DNA of 64,000 nt from Fibrobacteria bacterium. Lineage in GTDB: Bacteria; Fibrobacterota; Fibrobacteria; UBA11236; JADFYW01. A model generated the notes under the pieces. The model did no database searches. It had not been told where the DNA came from and saw only the letters and a list, made by a program, of their open reading frames with translations. Made by a program: the position numbers and the translations under genes. Where the stretch lies: NCBI GenBank assembly GCA_015232855.1, contig JADFYW010000001.1, positions 120,830 to 184,829 on the forward strand, written 5' to 3'. This document shows positions 17,362 to 26,560 of the stretch, piece after piece; the first letter of the stretch is position 1, and each line of letters starts with the position of its first letter.

Positions 17362-19989
17362 ATGGCCGAAGAAGAAAAACCAAAAGAGCGGATACAAATA
17401 GCGCTTATACAAGACGAAATGAAAAAATCTTACGTCACCTATGCTATGTCCGTGATTGTTTCAAGAGCACTACCCGATGTACGGGACGGGCTAAAACCTG
17501 TGCATCGCCGGGTTCTTTTTGGCATGGACAATCTCAACTTACATCCGGGCCGGCCCTACAAAAAATCCGCTCGTATTGTAGGTGATGTTATCGGTAAATA
17601 CCATCCCCATGGCGACACAGCCGTGTACCACACACTTGTCCGCATGGCCCAGGATTTTTCTTTGCGTTATCGCCTGGTAGACGGCCAGGGTAACTTCGGC
17701 TCTATTGATGGAGACGCACCGGCAGCTATGCGTTATACAGAAGCGCGTATGCAGCATTTTGCCCGACTCATGCTCGAAGATCTTGAAAAAGACACTGTGG
17801 ATTTTTCTCCCAACTATGATGATTCTATGGAAGAACCCACCGTGCTGCCTTCTGCCTTCCCTAATCTGCTGGTAAATGGCACCACTGGTATTGCTGTGGG
17901 CATGGCAACGAACCTTGCTCCACACAATCTCAGAGAAATAACCAACGCAATAGTTGCAGTTATTCAAGACCCCGAAATACCCGATGAGGAACTTTTCGCC
18001 CTTGTTTCGGGTCCTGATTTCCCCACAGGCGGCATTATTCATGGCAGACAAGGCATTAGAATGGCTTATCTTACCGGTCGTGGCAAGGTGCAAGTAAGGG
18101 CCTTAACAGACGTTGAGGACTTTGCCAAAGGGCGGCAGCGTATCATCGTAACAGAGATTCCATTCCAGGTTAATAAATCAAATCTACTCGAAAAAATGGC
18201 TGACCTGGTCCGTCACAAAGTTATTGAAGTTATTTCTGACATCCGTGATGAATCAGACAAAGACGGTATGCGGATTGTGATTGAACTTAAAAAAGACGCC
18301 TTTCCTGAGGTAGTCCTTAACCAATTGTATAAGTATACCCAACTACAGGGTACCTTTTCTATCAACAACCTTGCCCTGGTAGACGGAAAACCAAAAGTAC
18401 TTCCACTCCGTTCTCTCATTCAGGAGTACATCAAACATCGCCATGTCATTGTTGTCAGACGCTCACAATTTGACCTCAGAAATGCAGAAGCCCGTGCCCA
18501 TATCCTTGAAGGATTACGTATTGCTCTTCAGAATATAGATAAGGTCATTGCCACTATACGCGAATCTTCAAGCGCTGAAGAAGCCAGGGCCAAACTACAA
18601 GAATATTTTTCACTAAGCGAAAAGCAAGCCCATGCTATCGTAGAAATGAGATTGCGCTCTCTTACCGGCCTGGAAATCGAAAAAATCGAAAATGAATACA
18701 GAGAGCTACAGATAAAAATCGCTGACCTTAAAGACATTCTCTCTAACGAAGAACGGCGGAAGCAGATTATTATCGATGAGCTGACTGCCATTAGCAACAA
18801 ATATGGTGATGAAAGAAGGACCTCAATTCAAGATGCAACAGATGAGGTGCAATATATTGATCTTGTGGCCAATGAGCCTATGGTCATAACAGTTTCACAC
18901 AACGGATATATTAAGCGAATCCCCACCGACACCTACAAAGCCCAAGGCAGGGGTGGAAAGGGTATAACTGCTGCAACCGTGCGTGACGAAGACTTTGTAG
19001 AACACCTTTTTGTCGGCTGGGCACACAGCTTCATTCTCATATTTACTAATTTGGGAAGATGCCATTGGCTTCGTGTTTATGAAATACCTGAAGGAGGACG
19101 TACTTCCAAAGGAAAAGCTCTTATCAATTTCATCAACCTGCAGGCTGAAGAAAAAGTAGCTGCTTTTGTCCCTGTAAAAAGTTTTGAAGACGACCGTGCG
19201 CTGGTTTTCGCCACCCAAAACGGCATCATCAACAAAATGCCTCTTACCGCTTTTGCAAACCGTCGGGCCACTGGTATCAACGCAATAAAACTCGTAGATA
19301 GCGATAGACTCATAAGAGTTGAAAAAGCCTCCGATGATCAGGATGTAATGATTGGAACCCGTTGTGGACAAGCTATACGGTTTGCTATGAGCAAATTCCG
19401 CGTCATGGGCAGAGGAACCATGGGAGTACGGGGCATAAGACTGGCCCCAGAAGACAAAGTAATAGGCATGGTAGTCATAAGCGAAAACAAGACTATCTTA
19501 ACGGTAACAGAACTTGGCTATGGCAAACGTACCAACCCTGATGAATACCGGATAACCGGCCGGGGAGGAAAAGGCGTTCGCAATATTAAAATAACAGAGA
19601 AAAACGGACATGCAGTCGCTATCGCCGTTGTGCAGGACGACCAGGAGCTTATGATCCTTACTAAAAATGGCCTTATCATTAAGATGAAAATAGCCACACT
19701 CAATATTCTCGGACGGAATACTCAGGGTGTTCGTGCCATACGTCTTAAACCTTCTGATATTGTAGCAGACGTAGAGATTATGGATGCTGATGAGGATCTT
19801 GAAGGAAATGAGGATGGAGATACTGATACTCAACCCAAAGAAGCCGAAGTTACAGATTCTGGAGACGCTCTTGAAATAAATAATGAAGCGGAGACTGATG
19901 TTCAACCTGAAAAAGAAGAAATTTCGGATTCTGAAGAGGCTCTTGAAGAAAATAATGACGAGGATGATACCCAACCAAAAGAAGAGTAG
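17362..19989 (+). CDS. gyrA: DNA gyrase subunit A
   Basis: GyrA cuts and rejoins DNA in the gyrase heterotetramer. The catalytic tyrosine is Y125 in [10 protein letters not shown]. The C-terminal beta-pinwheel begins after the GyrA box QGRGGKG (near residue 535; consensus QRRGGKG), which favours gyrase over topoisomerase IV. The quinolone-determining region reads [13 protein letters not shown], with Thr at the E. coli Ser83 position and His at the Asp87 position. The last 55 residues form a very acidic tail with about three imperfect repeats ([21 protein letters not shown]). AAAGGA precedes the ATG. gyrB is not nearby. Confidence 0.96.
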   Translation: MAEEEKPKERIQIALIQDEMKKSYVTYAMSVIVSRALPDVRDGLKPVHRRVLFGMDNLNLHPGRPYKKSARIVGDVIGKYHPHGDTAVYHTLVRMAQDFSLRYRLVDGQGNFGSIDGDAPAAMRYTEARMQHFARLMLEDLEKDTVDFSPNYDDSMEEPTVLPSAFPNLLVNGTTGIAVGMATNLAPHNLREITNAIVAVIQDPEIPDEELFALVSGPDFPTGGIIHGRQGIRMAYLTGRGKVQVRALTDVEDFAKGRQRIIVTEIPFQVNKSNLLEKMADLVRHKVIEVISDIRDESDKDGMRIVIELKKDAFPEVVLNQLYKYTQLQGTFSINNLALVDGKPKVLPLRSLIQEYIKHRHVIVVRRSQFDLRNAEARAHILEGLRIALQNIDKVIATIRESSSAEEARAKLQEYFSLSEKQAHAIVEMRLRSLTGLEIEKIENEYRELQIKIADLKDILSNEERRKQIIIDELTAISNKYGDERRTSIQDATDEVQYIDLVANEPMVITVSHNGYIKRIPTDTYKAQGRGGKGITAATVRDEDFVEHLFVGWAHSFILIFTNLGRCHWLRVYEIPEGGRTSKGKALINFINLQAEEKVAAFVPVKSFEDDRALVFATQNGIINKMPLTAFANRRATGINAIKLVDSDRLIRVEKASDDQDVMIGTRCGQAIRFAMSKFRVMGRGTMGVRGIRLAPEDKVIGMVVISENKTILTVTELGYGKRTNPDEYRITGRGGKGVRNIKITEKNGHAVAIAVVQDDQELMILTKNGLIIKMKIATLNILGRNTQGVRAIRLKPSDIVADVEIMDADEDLEGNEDGDTDTQPKEAEVTDSGDALEINNEAETDVQPEKEEISDSEEALEENNDEDDTQPKEE

Positions 19990-20042
19990 TCAAGGGCCAA
20001 CACAGCTAAAATCAGCGCCCTTAACCTTTCTATGGTATATAT

Positions 20043-21026
20043 ATGCTGATATCACTTAAAACCAGATTAGTTGTTATCAGTGTATGTCTATTCATAGGTT
20101 ATATTCACTCACTTAACTTTCCGGATACTGCGGCCGTTGCTAAGCAATACACACTTAGCTCCCGGGAAAATGGCCTGCCTGTTGAATACAAAAACAAACA
20201 CGGAATGACCTTAACACTATCCTGGTCAGATGCTCAAATCGCCCATATAACCTACTCATCCAAAAAACCTTTTCATGATACCTTTTTCTCTGAAATAGCG
20301 CACTCAATTGGAGAAGGTGGTATGTGGCATGAGCAACCTCTTACTCCTAAAGATTCACTACGAAAGAAGTACCCCGGGCTTGAACAACATTGGTTACTTA
20401 AAGGCTATGGCGGAAAAACCGGTTGGATAGGCACAGGTCTAAACCAACATCAGTTTTTCCTTACCATTCATGCGCAGAGCCCAATCTCAGTCGCTGAAAA
20501 TAATAACCCCCTTTCTCTTCAGTCCGGTTTTTTATCAGGGATACAAAATTCTGTCTATTGGATAGCTTCATCCTGTCGTCCTTCTACCAGTAAAGGCGAG
20601 TGTTACACACTGGCTGCGAATACAGGTATTCATTGTGTTTTACCCCATGACCAACACCAGCCCAAGGAAATTTGGCTTGAAGAAAAAAACCCGATAAAAG
20701 AAATCTGGTACGCAATAAAAACCCTTGAGTCTCTTGATTACGAAGAATACGCCAACGAACTGGCAGCATTTTCCCACACAGAATCACAATCTGTTATGCA
20801 CAAATTACTCAGAGATATCCCTGACATGTTTAACTGGTCAACTATTGATTTCCAGAAGAATTCACCAGGGCTTCTCTCTGCTTCTAATTACCTGACCCTC
20901 TTTAAAAAGTATGATAATGACTGGCCTTTCATCCCTGTCTTCCACTATGAAGACAAATTACATCATATTGACATTTACTTGCATTTCAATGGCTATTATC
21001 AAATGACATTAACACCCGTCCAATGA
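20043..21026 (+). CDS. Secreted or membrane-anchored protein of unknown function
   Basis: A 327-residue protein whose first 25 residues form a hydrophobic signal or anchor segment (RLVVISVCLFIGYIHS). The remainder is polar, rich in aromatic residues and His, and shows no motif I recognise. Two short Cys-containing stretches (SSCRPSTSKGEC and IHCVLP) could form disulfides in the periplasm. It follows gyrA by 53 bases and overlaps the VanZ-like gene by four bases (ATGA), so it is translationally coupled to that membrane protein; a shared cell-envelope role is an inference. No function is claimed. Confidence 0.65.
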   Translation: MLISLKTRLVVISVCLFIGYIHSLNFPDTAAVAKQYTLSSRENGLPVEYKNKHGMTLTLSWSDAQIAHITYSSKKPFHDTFFSEIAHSIGEGGMWHEQPLTPKDSLRKKYPGLEQHWLLKGYGGKTGWIGTGLNQHQFFLTIHAQSPISVAENNNPLSLQSGFLSGIQNSVYWIASSCRPSTSKGECYTLAANTGIHCVLPHDQHQPKEIWLEEKNPIKEIWYAIKTLESLDYEEYANELAAFSHTESQSVMHKLLRDIPDMFNWSTIDFQKNSPGLLSASNYLTLFKKYDNDWPFIPVFHYEDKLHHIDIYLHFNGYYQMTLTPVQ

Positions 21027-21451
21027 AAAATCTTTTCTCAACGGCTGTCAGCTGGGGGCCGGCATCAATCCTTATGGTGCTTATCTTTATCGGCTCCCAA
21101 CTTCCGGGTAGTGCGGTAACGTTACCCCCATTTTCTTTTGCCGATAAAGCAATTCATTATACTGTTTATCTGATTTTAGGCTTTTGTATCCAGGTGAGAA
21201 TTTGTTTTCCACACTGGTTTGGTATGGAGCTTCCAGAGAAGAGGCCGATTATCTGGAAAAGTATTGTACTGGGGGTATTGTATGGAGTATCAGATGAATT
21301 CCACCAGTATTTTGTCCCACTACGAGACTGTAGTTTTTTTGATTTGGTAGCAGATGCTGCGGGCATCCTTACCGGAGTATTCATTGCTTCTAAGTTTCTA
21401 AATCAATGCAGACCAGGTCAAAATAAAACCGATTTCACCCTGAAAAAATAA
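21023..21451 (+). CDS. VanZ-like family membrane protein
   Basis: A 142-residue protein with about four hydrophobic helices. The SDEFHQYFVP motif followed by a conserved Asp-rich stretch (FFDLVADAAGILTG) is the family signature, named after the teicoplanin-resistance protein VanZ, although most members have no known link to resistance. The early SQLPG stretch also matches the family. The gene overlaps the preceding unknown gene by four bases and is followed after 90 bases by the DUF2062 gene. Role unknown; an envelope function is likely from its location in the inner membrane. Confidence 0.85.
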   Translation: MKNLFSTAVSWGPASILMVLIFIGSQLPGSAVTLPPFSFADKAIHYTVYLILGFCIQVRICFPHWFGMELPEKRPIIWKSIVLGVLYGVSDEFHQYFVPLRDCSFFDLVADAAGILTGVFIASKFLNQCRPGQNKTDFTLKK

Positions 21452-21541
21452 TATTGCAGATCTTTTAGGACTTTTTAGGCAAAAAAGATTGTTTTCCTTA
21501 TTGATATTCCCACACAAACTCTCTAATTTTCCTTCCCAGAT

Positions 21542-22174
21542 ATGAAAAATTTTATTCGCAGGGAGATTCTTCTCAGGATTATTAAATGGACTCCCCGTAA
21601 AAAGCAATTAAAAGGTGGGTGGATTCATCGTCTTTTAGGGGATCGTATTTTTATCCCCAGCCTCTGGACCTTTTCGCCAAAACCGGTGGCTGCCGGGCTT
21701 GCGCTGGGTACCTTTGTCGCTTTTACTCCAACATTCCCGCTGCAGATGATATTGGCAACCATGTTGGCATATTGGTTTAAAGTAAATATACCAGCCGCTA
21801 TTATCGGCTGTTGGATCACGAACCCCATTACCATGCCCATTATATACCCCCTGGAATATATGTTTGGGAAATGGCTAAGTTCGGTCTTTAATCTCCCGGA
21901 CATTTCAACCTTCCCCCAAATGGTAGACGAAACGGAATCCATGATTGAAATAATGGAGATCCCCAAGCATAAGGCTTTTTTTCAGAACATTATGATGAAA
22001 GTCAAAGACCTTGTTTTGGGAAGTCTTATTTTCGCTTTTGTTTCTTCAATTGCAGTGTATGGGATATTTTACCCTATTATGCTTAAGTTTTCGAAACGTG
22101 CATCACTTCTACAGATTATCCGTAAAAGAAGAACCGAAAAGCTTAAGTTAATTAAAAAAGAAAACGACAGTTAG
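21542..22174 (+). CDS. DUF2062 family inner-membrane protein
   Basis: The 210-residue protein carries the DUF2062 core: KPVAAGLALGTFVAFTPTF, a glycine-rich hydrophobic segment, and WITNPITMPIIYPLEY, followed by a final transmembrane helix near residues 160-185 and a basic C-terminal tail. The family is widespread in Gram-negative bacteria, often near polysaccharide or lipid genes; its biochemical role is not established. Its stop codon directly abuts the stop of the convergent flavoprotein gene, leaving no room for a terminator between them. Confidence 0.85.
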   Translation: MKNFIRREILLRIIKWTPRKKQLKGGWIHRLLGDRIFIPSLWTFSPKPVAAGLALGTFVAFTPTFPLQMILATMLAYWFKVNIPAAIIGCWITNPITMPIIYPLEYMFGKWLSSVFNLPDISTFPQMVDETESMIEIMEIPKHKAFFQNIMMKVKDLVLGSLIFAFVSSIAVYGIFYPIMLKFSKRASLLQIIRKRRTEKLKLIKKENDS

Positions 22175-23374
22175 TTACCTTCCAAGAAACATCCCGCGCA
22201 TATGCCATAACACCAGGGGGGTTGATAATAATGTCCTGGCAAAAATTTTACCCATGGTTCTTTTTTCTACAGGAATGCGGGCAATCTTACGCGCTGCGCA
22301 ATTAAAGACTTTATCCGGAATATTAGAAAATCCATTTTTGGCCAACTGAATTCTGTGATGATTATCACCAAATAATCGATTCCATTCCTGCATATATTTT
22401 TTGTAATATACCACTCTGCAGGATTCATCATTCATGTCATATGTTTGCAAAGCAGATTGAGCAGCAAGCTGACCTCCCCGCATGGCTTCAACGATACCAG
22501 CTCTGCTGATGGGGTTAACCATACTGGCGGCGTCTCCTGCTTTGTACAGGTTATTACAGGCAAAAGGAGCTTTGGAACTCCCACAGGCTATTGCTCCCCC
22601 TTTTTTTAATTCAATATTAACATCAGGAAATTCGCTTTTTAAAAAGCGGTTAAAAAGCCTATTAAGCGAATAGTCCTTTACATATTTTTTTCCCAGAACC
22701 ATCCCAATATTTGCCGTTCCTTCTCCTCTTGGAAAAAGCCATCCATAACCGCCAGGTGCATAGCTCTGACCGAAAAAGAGCTGTATATATTTAGCAGGAT
22801 AAGAAACACCCGATGCATGGACAAAAACAGCGGGCTCCAAATCAAAATTTCCCCGAACCATATGCTCATTATTCGCAAAACCGCTCCCAGGCCCACTGGC
22901 GTCAATGACCACACGGGCGTTTATTAAAGGCCTGTGCGGATGTTGTAATCGAATAGTCCTGCGGCCATTTTCATTCCCCTGGATTTCAAGTACTTTTGTA
23001 TCAAAATTGCAATGCACCCCTTGCTTCACACAAGCCTGGGCCAGGTCTTTATGCATAAGAGCACGGTTGATTATGATTCCACTCCCAGGCTGGCGGTATT
23101 CTATCTTCTGGCCATCGGGAGAAACAAAAATAACCCCATCTACTGCTTGTCGTTCCCAATGGTCGTTGTAAAAAGGAGCTGCCTCCTTTAGGCCTTGTTT
23201 GCGTACACCTTCTGCGCAAGGAACCGGCTCTGACCAGGGGAGCTTTTTATCAAGTAAAAGCACCGAGCAAGCTTTTGAAGACTTTGATAAATAATCGGCC
23301 GCCACCAGGCCCGCCGGCCCGGCTCCGACAATAACAAAGTCATATTTTTGCTGTGGTGTTTCTGTTAACTGCAA
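22175..23374 (-). CDS. Geranylgeranyl-reductase-type FAD-dependent oxidoreductase
   Basis: A 399-residue flavoprotein of the GGR/p-hydroxybenzoate-hydroxylase-like family. The dinucleotide-binding motif VGAGPAG is at residues 17-23, PCAEGVRKQGL near residue 52 is the family's substrate-side motif, and the second FAD motif reads YKAGDAASMVNPISRAGI near residue 285. Relatives reduce isoprenoid chains of lipids or quinones; the exact substrate cannot be told from sequence. The start is a TTG at 23374 immediately after the asnS stop, with AGGT about nine bases upstream, so it is coupled to asnS. It could alternatively be a halogenase- or monooxygenase-like member. Confidence 0.82.
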   Translation of the reverse strand: MQLTETPQQKYDFVIVGAGPAGLVAADYLSKSSKACSVLLLDKKLPWSEPVPCAEGVRKQGLKEAAPFYNDHWERQAVDGVIFVSPDGQKIEYRQPGSGIIINRALMHKDLAQACVKQGVHCNFDTKVLEIQGNENGRRTIRLQHPHRPLINARVVIDASGPGSGFANNEHMVRGNFDLEPAVFVHASGVSYPAKYIQLFFGQSYAPGGYGWLFPRGEGTANIGMVLGKKYVKDYSLNRLFNRFLKSEFPDVNIELKKGGAIACGSSKAPFACNNLYKAGDAASMVNPISRAGIVEAMRGGQLAAQSALQTYDMNDESCRVVYYKKYMQEWNRLFGDNHHRIQLAKNGFSNIPDKVFNCAARKIARIPVEKRTMGKIFARTLLSTPLVLWHMRGMFLGR

Positions 23375-23376
23375 TT

Positions 23377-24765
23377 TTAGATACCTAATTGTCCCGGTGT
23401 CCTTGGGAAGGGAATAACATCTCTTATATTTCCCATTCCCGTTAAAAATTGTAACATCCGCTCAAAGCCAAGACCAAAACCCGCATGGGGTACCGAGCCA
23501 TACCGTCTGAGGTCCATATACCAGCTAAGTCCCTCAGGCTCCAAACCTGCGGCCCTCATTCGTGTCTCCAGGATTTCCGGATTTTCTTCTCTTTGAGAAC
23601 CACCGATTATTTCTCCTATCTGCGGTACCAGCACATCCATGGCCCTGACGGTTTTTTCATTCGGATTCATTTTCATATAAAATGCTTTTATACCTGCAGG
23701 ATAATCAGTCACAATAAGTGGACCCTTCACAACAGACTCCGTAAGGAACCGCTCATGCTCTGATTGCAGATCACTGCCCCACTCTGGTGTAAAGTCAAAT
23801 TTCTGACCACTATTTTGAAGTTCTGTAATGGCATCAGTATAGGTCATATGCCCAAATGGCATATCAACAATGTTCTGTAGTTTTTCAATAAGTCCTTTTT
23901 GAACCCGTAAATTAAAGAAATCCATATCTTCTGCACAGTTTTCAAGCACATCCGAGCATATTGACTTTAAGAAGGTTTCAGCCAGGGCCATATCTTGTTC
24001 AAGGTCAGCAAAGGCCATTTCAGGCTCTACCATCCAAAATTCTGCCAGATGTCGGGAGGTATGTGAGTTTTCAGCTCTGAATGTCGGGCCAAAGGTATAC
24101 ACGTCCCCCAGACTACAAGCAAAAGATTCAAGTTCAAGCTGTCCGCTTACGGTCAGGAAAGATTTCTTTTTAAAAAAGTCCTGATTGTAATCGCATTTCG
24201 CTTTACCTGCAGATATTTTTTCAATATCCTGTACCGTAACCTGGAATAACTCTCCGGCACCTTCGCAGTCGCTCCCCGTGATGATAGGAGTATGTATGTA
24301 TAAGAATTCTCGATCCTGGAAAAACCGGTGTATAGCCGCAGCAAGCCGATTCCGTACTCTAAAAACCGCACCAAAGGTATTGGTCCTGGGACGTAAATGA
24401 GGTATGTCGCGTAACAACTCAAAATTAACCCGTTGTTTACCTATTACATAGTTTTCCGGATCACAGGCACCATAAAGCAAAACTTCTTTCGCGAGCAGTT
24501 CAACCCGCTGTTTTTTACCCTGTGAAGCCTTGAGTTCACCAGAAACTTTAATGGCCGCGCCAGGAAAGAGCTTTTTTATTTCACTTTCATAATTAGACAA
24601 AGTGTTATCAGCTATAACCTGGATATTTGCCATACATGACCCGTCATTCATTTCAATAAATGAAAATCCGCCTTTGGAGTCTCTCCTGGTCCTTACCCAA
24701 CCTTCAATCACTACCTGGTCATTCACCTGAGACGACTTAAGTAGTTCTTTAATTTTTTTTCGCAT
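23377..24765 (-). CDS. asnS: Asparagine--tRNA ligase
   Basis: A class IIb aminoacyl-tRNA synthetase. The N-terminal OB-fold (VVIEGWVRTRRDSKGGFSF) binds the anticodon; the catalytic domain shows FRAENSHTSRHLAEFWM (motif 2 area) and GFGLGFERML (motif 3). The HLAEFWM sequence distinguishes AsnRS from AspRS. A longer reading frame exists up to 24792, but the ATG at 24765 is favoured because GAGG lies seven bases before it. This gives 462 residues, the normal length. The downstream flavoprotein gene follows with a 2-base gap. Confidence 0.96.
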   Translation of the reverse strand: MRKKIKELLKSSQVNDQVVIEGWVRTRRDSKGGFSFIEMNDGSCMANIQVIADNTLSNYESEIKKLFPGAAIKVSGELKASQGKKQRVELLAKEVLLYGACDPENYVIGKQRVNFELLRDIPHLRPRTNTFGAVFRVRNRLAAAIHRFFQDREFLYIHTPIITGSDCEGAGELFQVTVQDIEKISAGKAKCDYNQDFFKKKSFLTVSGQLELESFACSLGDVYTFGPTFRAENSHTSRHLAEFWMVEPEMAFADLEQDMALAETFLKSICSDVLENCAEDMDFFNLRVQKGLIEKLQNIVDMPFGHMTYTDAITELQNSGQKFDFTPEWGSDLQSEHERFLTESVVKGPLIVTDYPAGIKAFYMKMNPNEKTVRAMDVLVPQIGEIIGGSQREENPEILETRMRAAGLEPEGLSWYMDLRRYGSVPHAGFGLGFERMLQFLTGMGNIRDVIPFPRTPGQLGI

Positions 24766-24843
24766 TGTCTGTCCTCTTTCTTTCCCTTGCATTAATAATG
24801 ATGTAATGTGATACCAGGTACTCTTTATTCTTTAATATACTAA

Positions 24844-26547
24844 TCAATACCGAAGCTGAACTTCTGCTCCCAGCAGCATCCCTTCCAGACTCATACCCTC
24901 CGCACTTCTCCAGTTATCAGTATACTGATACCCAGTCAAACATGATGTTTTAATATAATGACTCCAATGATATCCAAAACGAGTGGTAATATCATGTCTG
25001 GTTTCAGGACCCTGACCAAGGAAATTTTTTGTTTCAGGATCATCCAGTTCATGTACATCAAAGAGCGAACTCCCTTTATCAAGATGTTGATGTTGATAAA
25101 ACCGGTAGGCCGCAGAAACAAAATACCCTGGCAAAAGGTCCAATCGCCAACGAATATTTACCATATGGGCATTGGGAGGCAATAACGAACCCATGGTATT
25201 ACCCAATTGCTGAAACTGATTATCATATACATGATGAGAATATACCCAGGGCTCAACTCTGGCATATTCGAATTGAAGAACCGTATTATCAACAAAAGGG
25301 TCAATAAGCTCTCCCCCTACAGAAATAGCCGATTTATTGCCCCAATAGTCTTCAAATAAACTCAAAGGGCTTACCATATCATCAAGGAATAATTCTGCAT
25401 ATAATCGCAGCTTGTTCCATAAAATTATCTGCATATCAAGGCCCATGGCAACATTATCCCTGTCACCTGTCATGTGCTCTGCTATAAAAAGCGATACAAA
25501 GGGGAGCGCATAGGTCCATTCCATATTTTCACGGCTGAATACAAGCATCTCATAAACTCCAACGGAAAAATTCTTCCAGCCAACCTCCAGGCGATGCCCG
25601 GTAATATGGGAGCTATGATCATAGGACAATCCCGTCCTCTGTCCGATAAATTTGGAATATTTGAGGAATTCCCAATTTGCGGTTCCCCTCACCATAACCA
25701 AAGGGGCACGCTCTCCGGGCGAGCGGTATCCTCTCCTTGCCTGGGCATGATGATAATAACGGGTGGAATCAGGATTAAAGTTTTGTTCACTCTCAAAAGC
25801 ATTCTTAACTTCAAGACTATCCTGAACCCATGCCCAGGAGTTTTGTGCAAAAGAAGGGTGTTGCCAGATTCCTGGGCCCCATTGGTTCCAGTCATTGCCC
25901 ACTTCAAGGGTATATTGTTCTTTTTGGTAACATAAAACCATGCGAAAAGCGTCATAAGTTTCCAGGGAATAATGGTCTTTTTTACTATCAGCCTTTTCTG
26001 GGGTGTTATAGGGCAATCCCCGCCAGGCTTGATAATGTTCGGCATATTGGGCCTCCAATGCCCGTTCCTGCGCAAAGGTCACAGAGCTTACAAATCCTAA
26101 TTGCGAAAACAATTTGCCTTCAATATTAAGCTGAAGATGTGCCAGACCATATTGCTGTGAAACAGGAAGTGAATCCTGTGAGAAAAACATAAGGTGAAAG
26201 CTACTACTGCCAATCAGTTCCCGTTCATCTTTTTGGTAAATAAGTTTGGATATTTCTTTTCTCGAAGTTGTAAAAAATTCTCTCCGGTAATAGTGAAATT
26301 TTTCCCGTTCCCATTGATTAAGTTCAACACTTACCGATTCTATTGCCTTTAGGGCGCCCTGAATATCTTGTTTTTGTAAAGGACGTGTATTCAAATAAAA
26401 AGCAGGCAAATCGAATTTAATTGCTATACGCTGTAAATAATCATAAACAGGATGTGTTGGCTCTACCGGAGCGGAGTAAGAAAGCAATGGAAAAAGAAAA
26501 AAGAGCAGCAGGTAAAAACAAATATACTTGTGGGAGAACTTTTTCAT
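24844..26547 (-). CDS. Wzi-like capsule assembly / outer-membrane beta-barrel protein
   Basis: After a signal peptide (hydrophobic FYLLLFFLFPLLSYS then cleavage at about residue 26) comes a helical N-terminal segment and then a long series of alternating, aromatic-rich strands ending in LRY, as in an outer-membrane barrel. The WNQWGPG and RHDITTRFGY stretches and overall pattern recall the capsule assembly Wzi family. The reading frame continues upstream to 26670 but overlaps the glycosyltransferase gene; the signal peptide supports a start at 26547 (or the ATG at 26559). The adjacent glycosyltransferase supports a surface-polysaccharide role. Family assignment is by pattern and moderately sure. 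Confidence 0.65.
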   Translation of the reverse strand: MKKFSHKYICFYLLLFFLFPLLSYSAPVEPTHPVYDYLQRIAIKFDLPAFYLNTRPLQKQDIQGALKAIESVSVELNQWEREKFHYYRREFFTTSRKEISKLIYQKDERELIGSSSFHLMFFSQDSLPVSQQYGLAHLQLNIEGKLFSQLGFVSSVTFAQERALEAQYAEHYQAWRGLPYNTPEKADSKKDHYSLETYDAFRMVLCYQKEQYTLEVGNDWNQWGPGIWQHPSFAQNSWAWVQDSLEVKNAFESEQNFNPDSTRYYHHAQARRGYRSPGERAPLVMVRGTANWEFLKYSKFIGQRTGLSYDHSSHITGHRLEVGWKNFSVGVYEMLVFSRENMEWTYALPFVSLFIAEHMTGDRDNVAMGLDMQIILWNKLRLYAELFLDDMVSPLSLFEDYWGNKSAISVGGELIDPFVDNTVLQFEYARVEPWVYSHHVYDNQFQQLGNTMGSLLPPNAHMVNIRWRLDLLPGYFVSAAYRFYQHQHLDKGSSLFDVHELDDPETKNFLGQGPETRHDITTRFGYHWSHYIKTSCLTGYQYTDNWRSAEGMSLEGMLLGAEVQLRY

Positions 26548-26560
26548 TATAAACCACATA

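Noticed and set aside
21138-21147. A second GCCGATAA sequence, as in the sigma-28 promoter
   Set aside because: It lies inside the VanZ-like coding region, has no TAAA element at 15-16 bases upstream, and no flagellar gene follows.
24766-24792. Extended N terminus of AsnRS (nine extra codons)
   Set aside because: The ATG at 24765 has a good GAGG at the right distance and matches the usual family start; the longer start has none.
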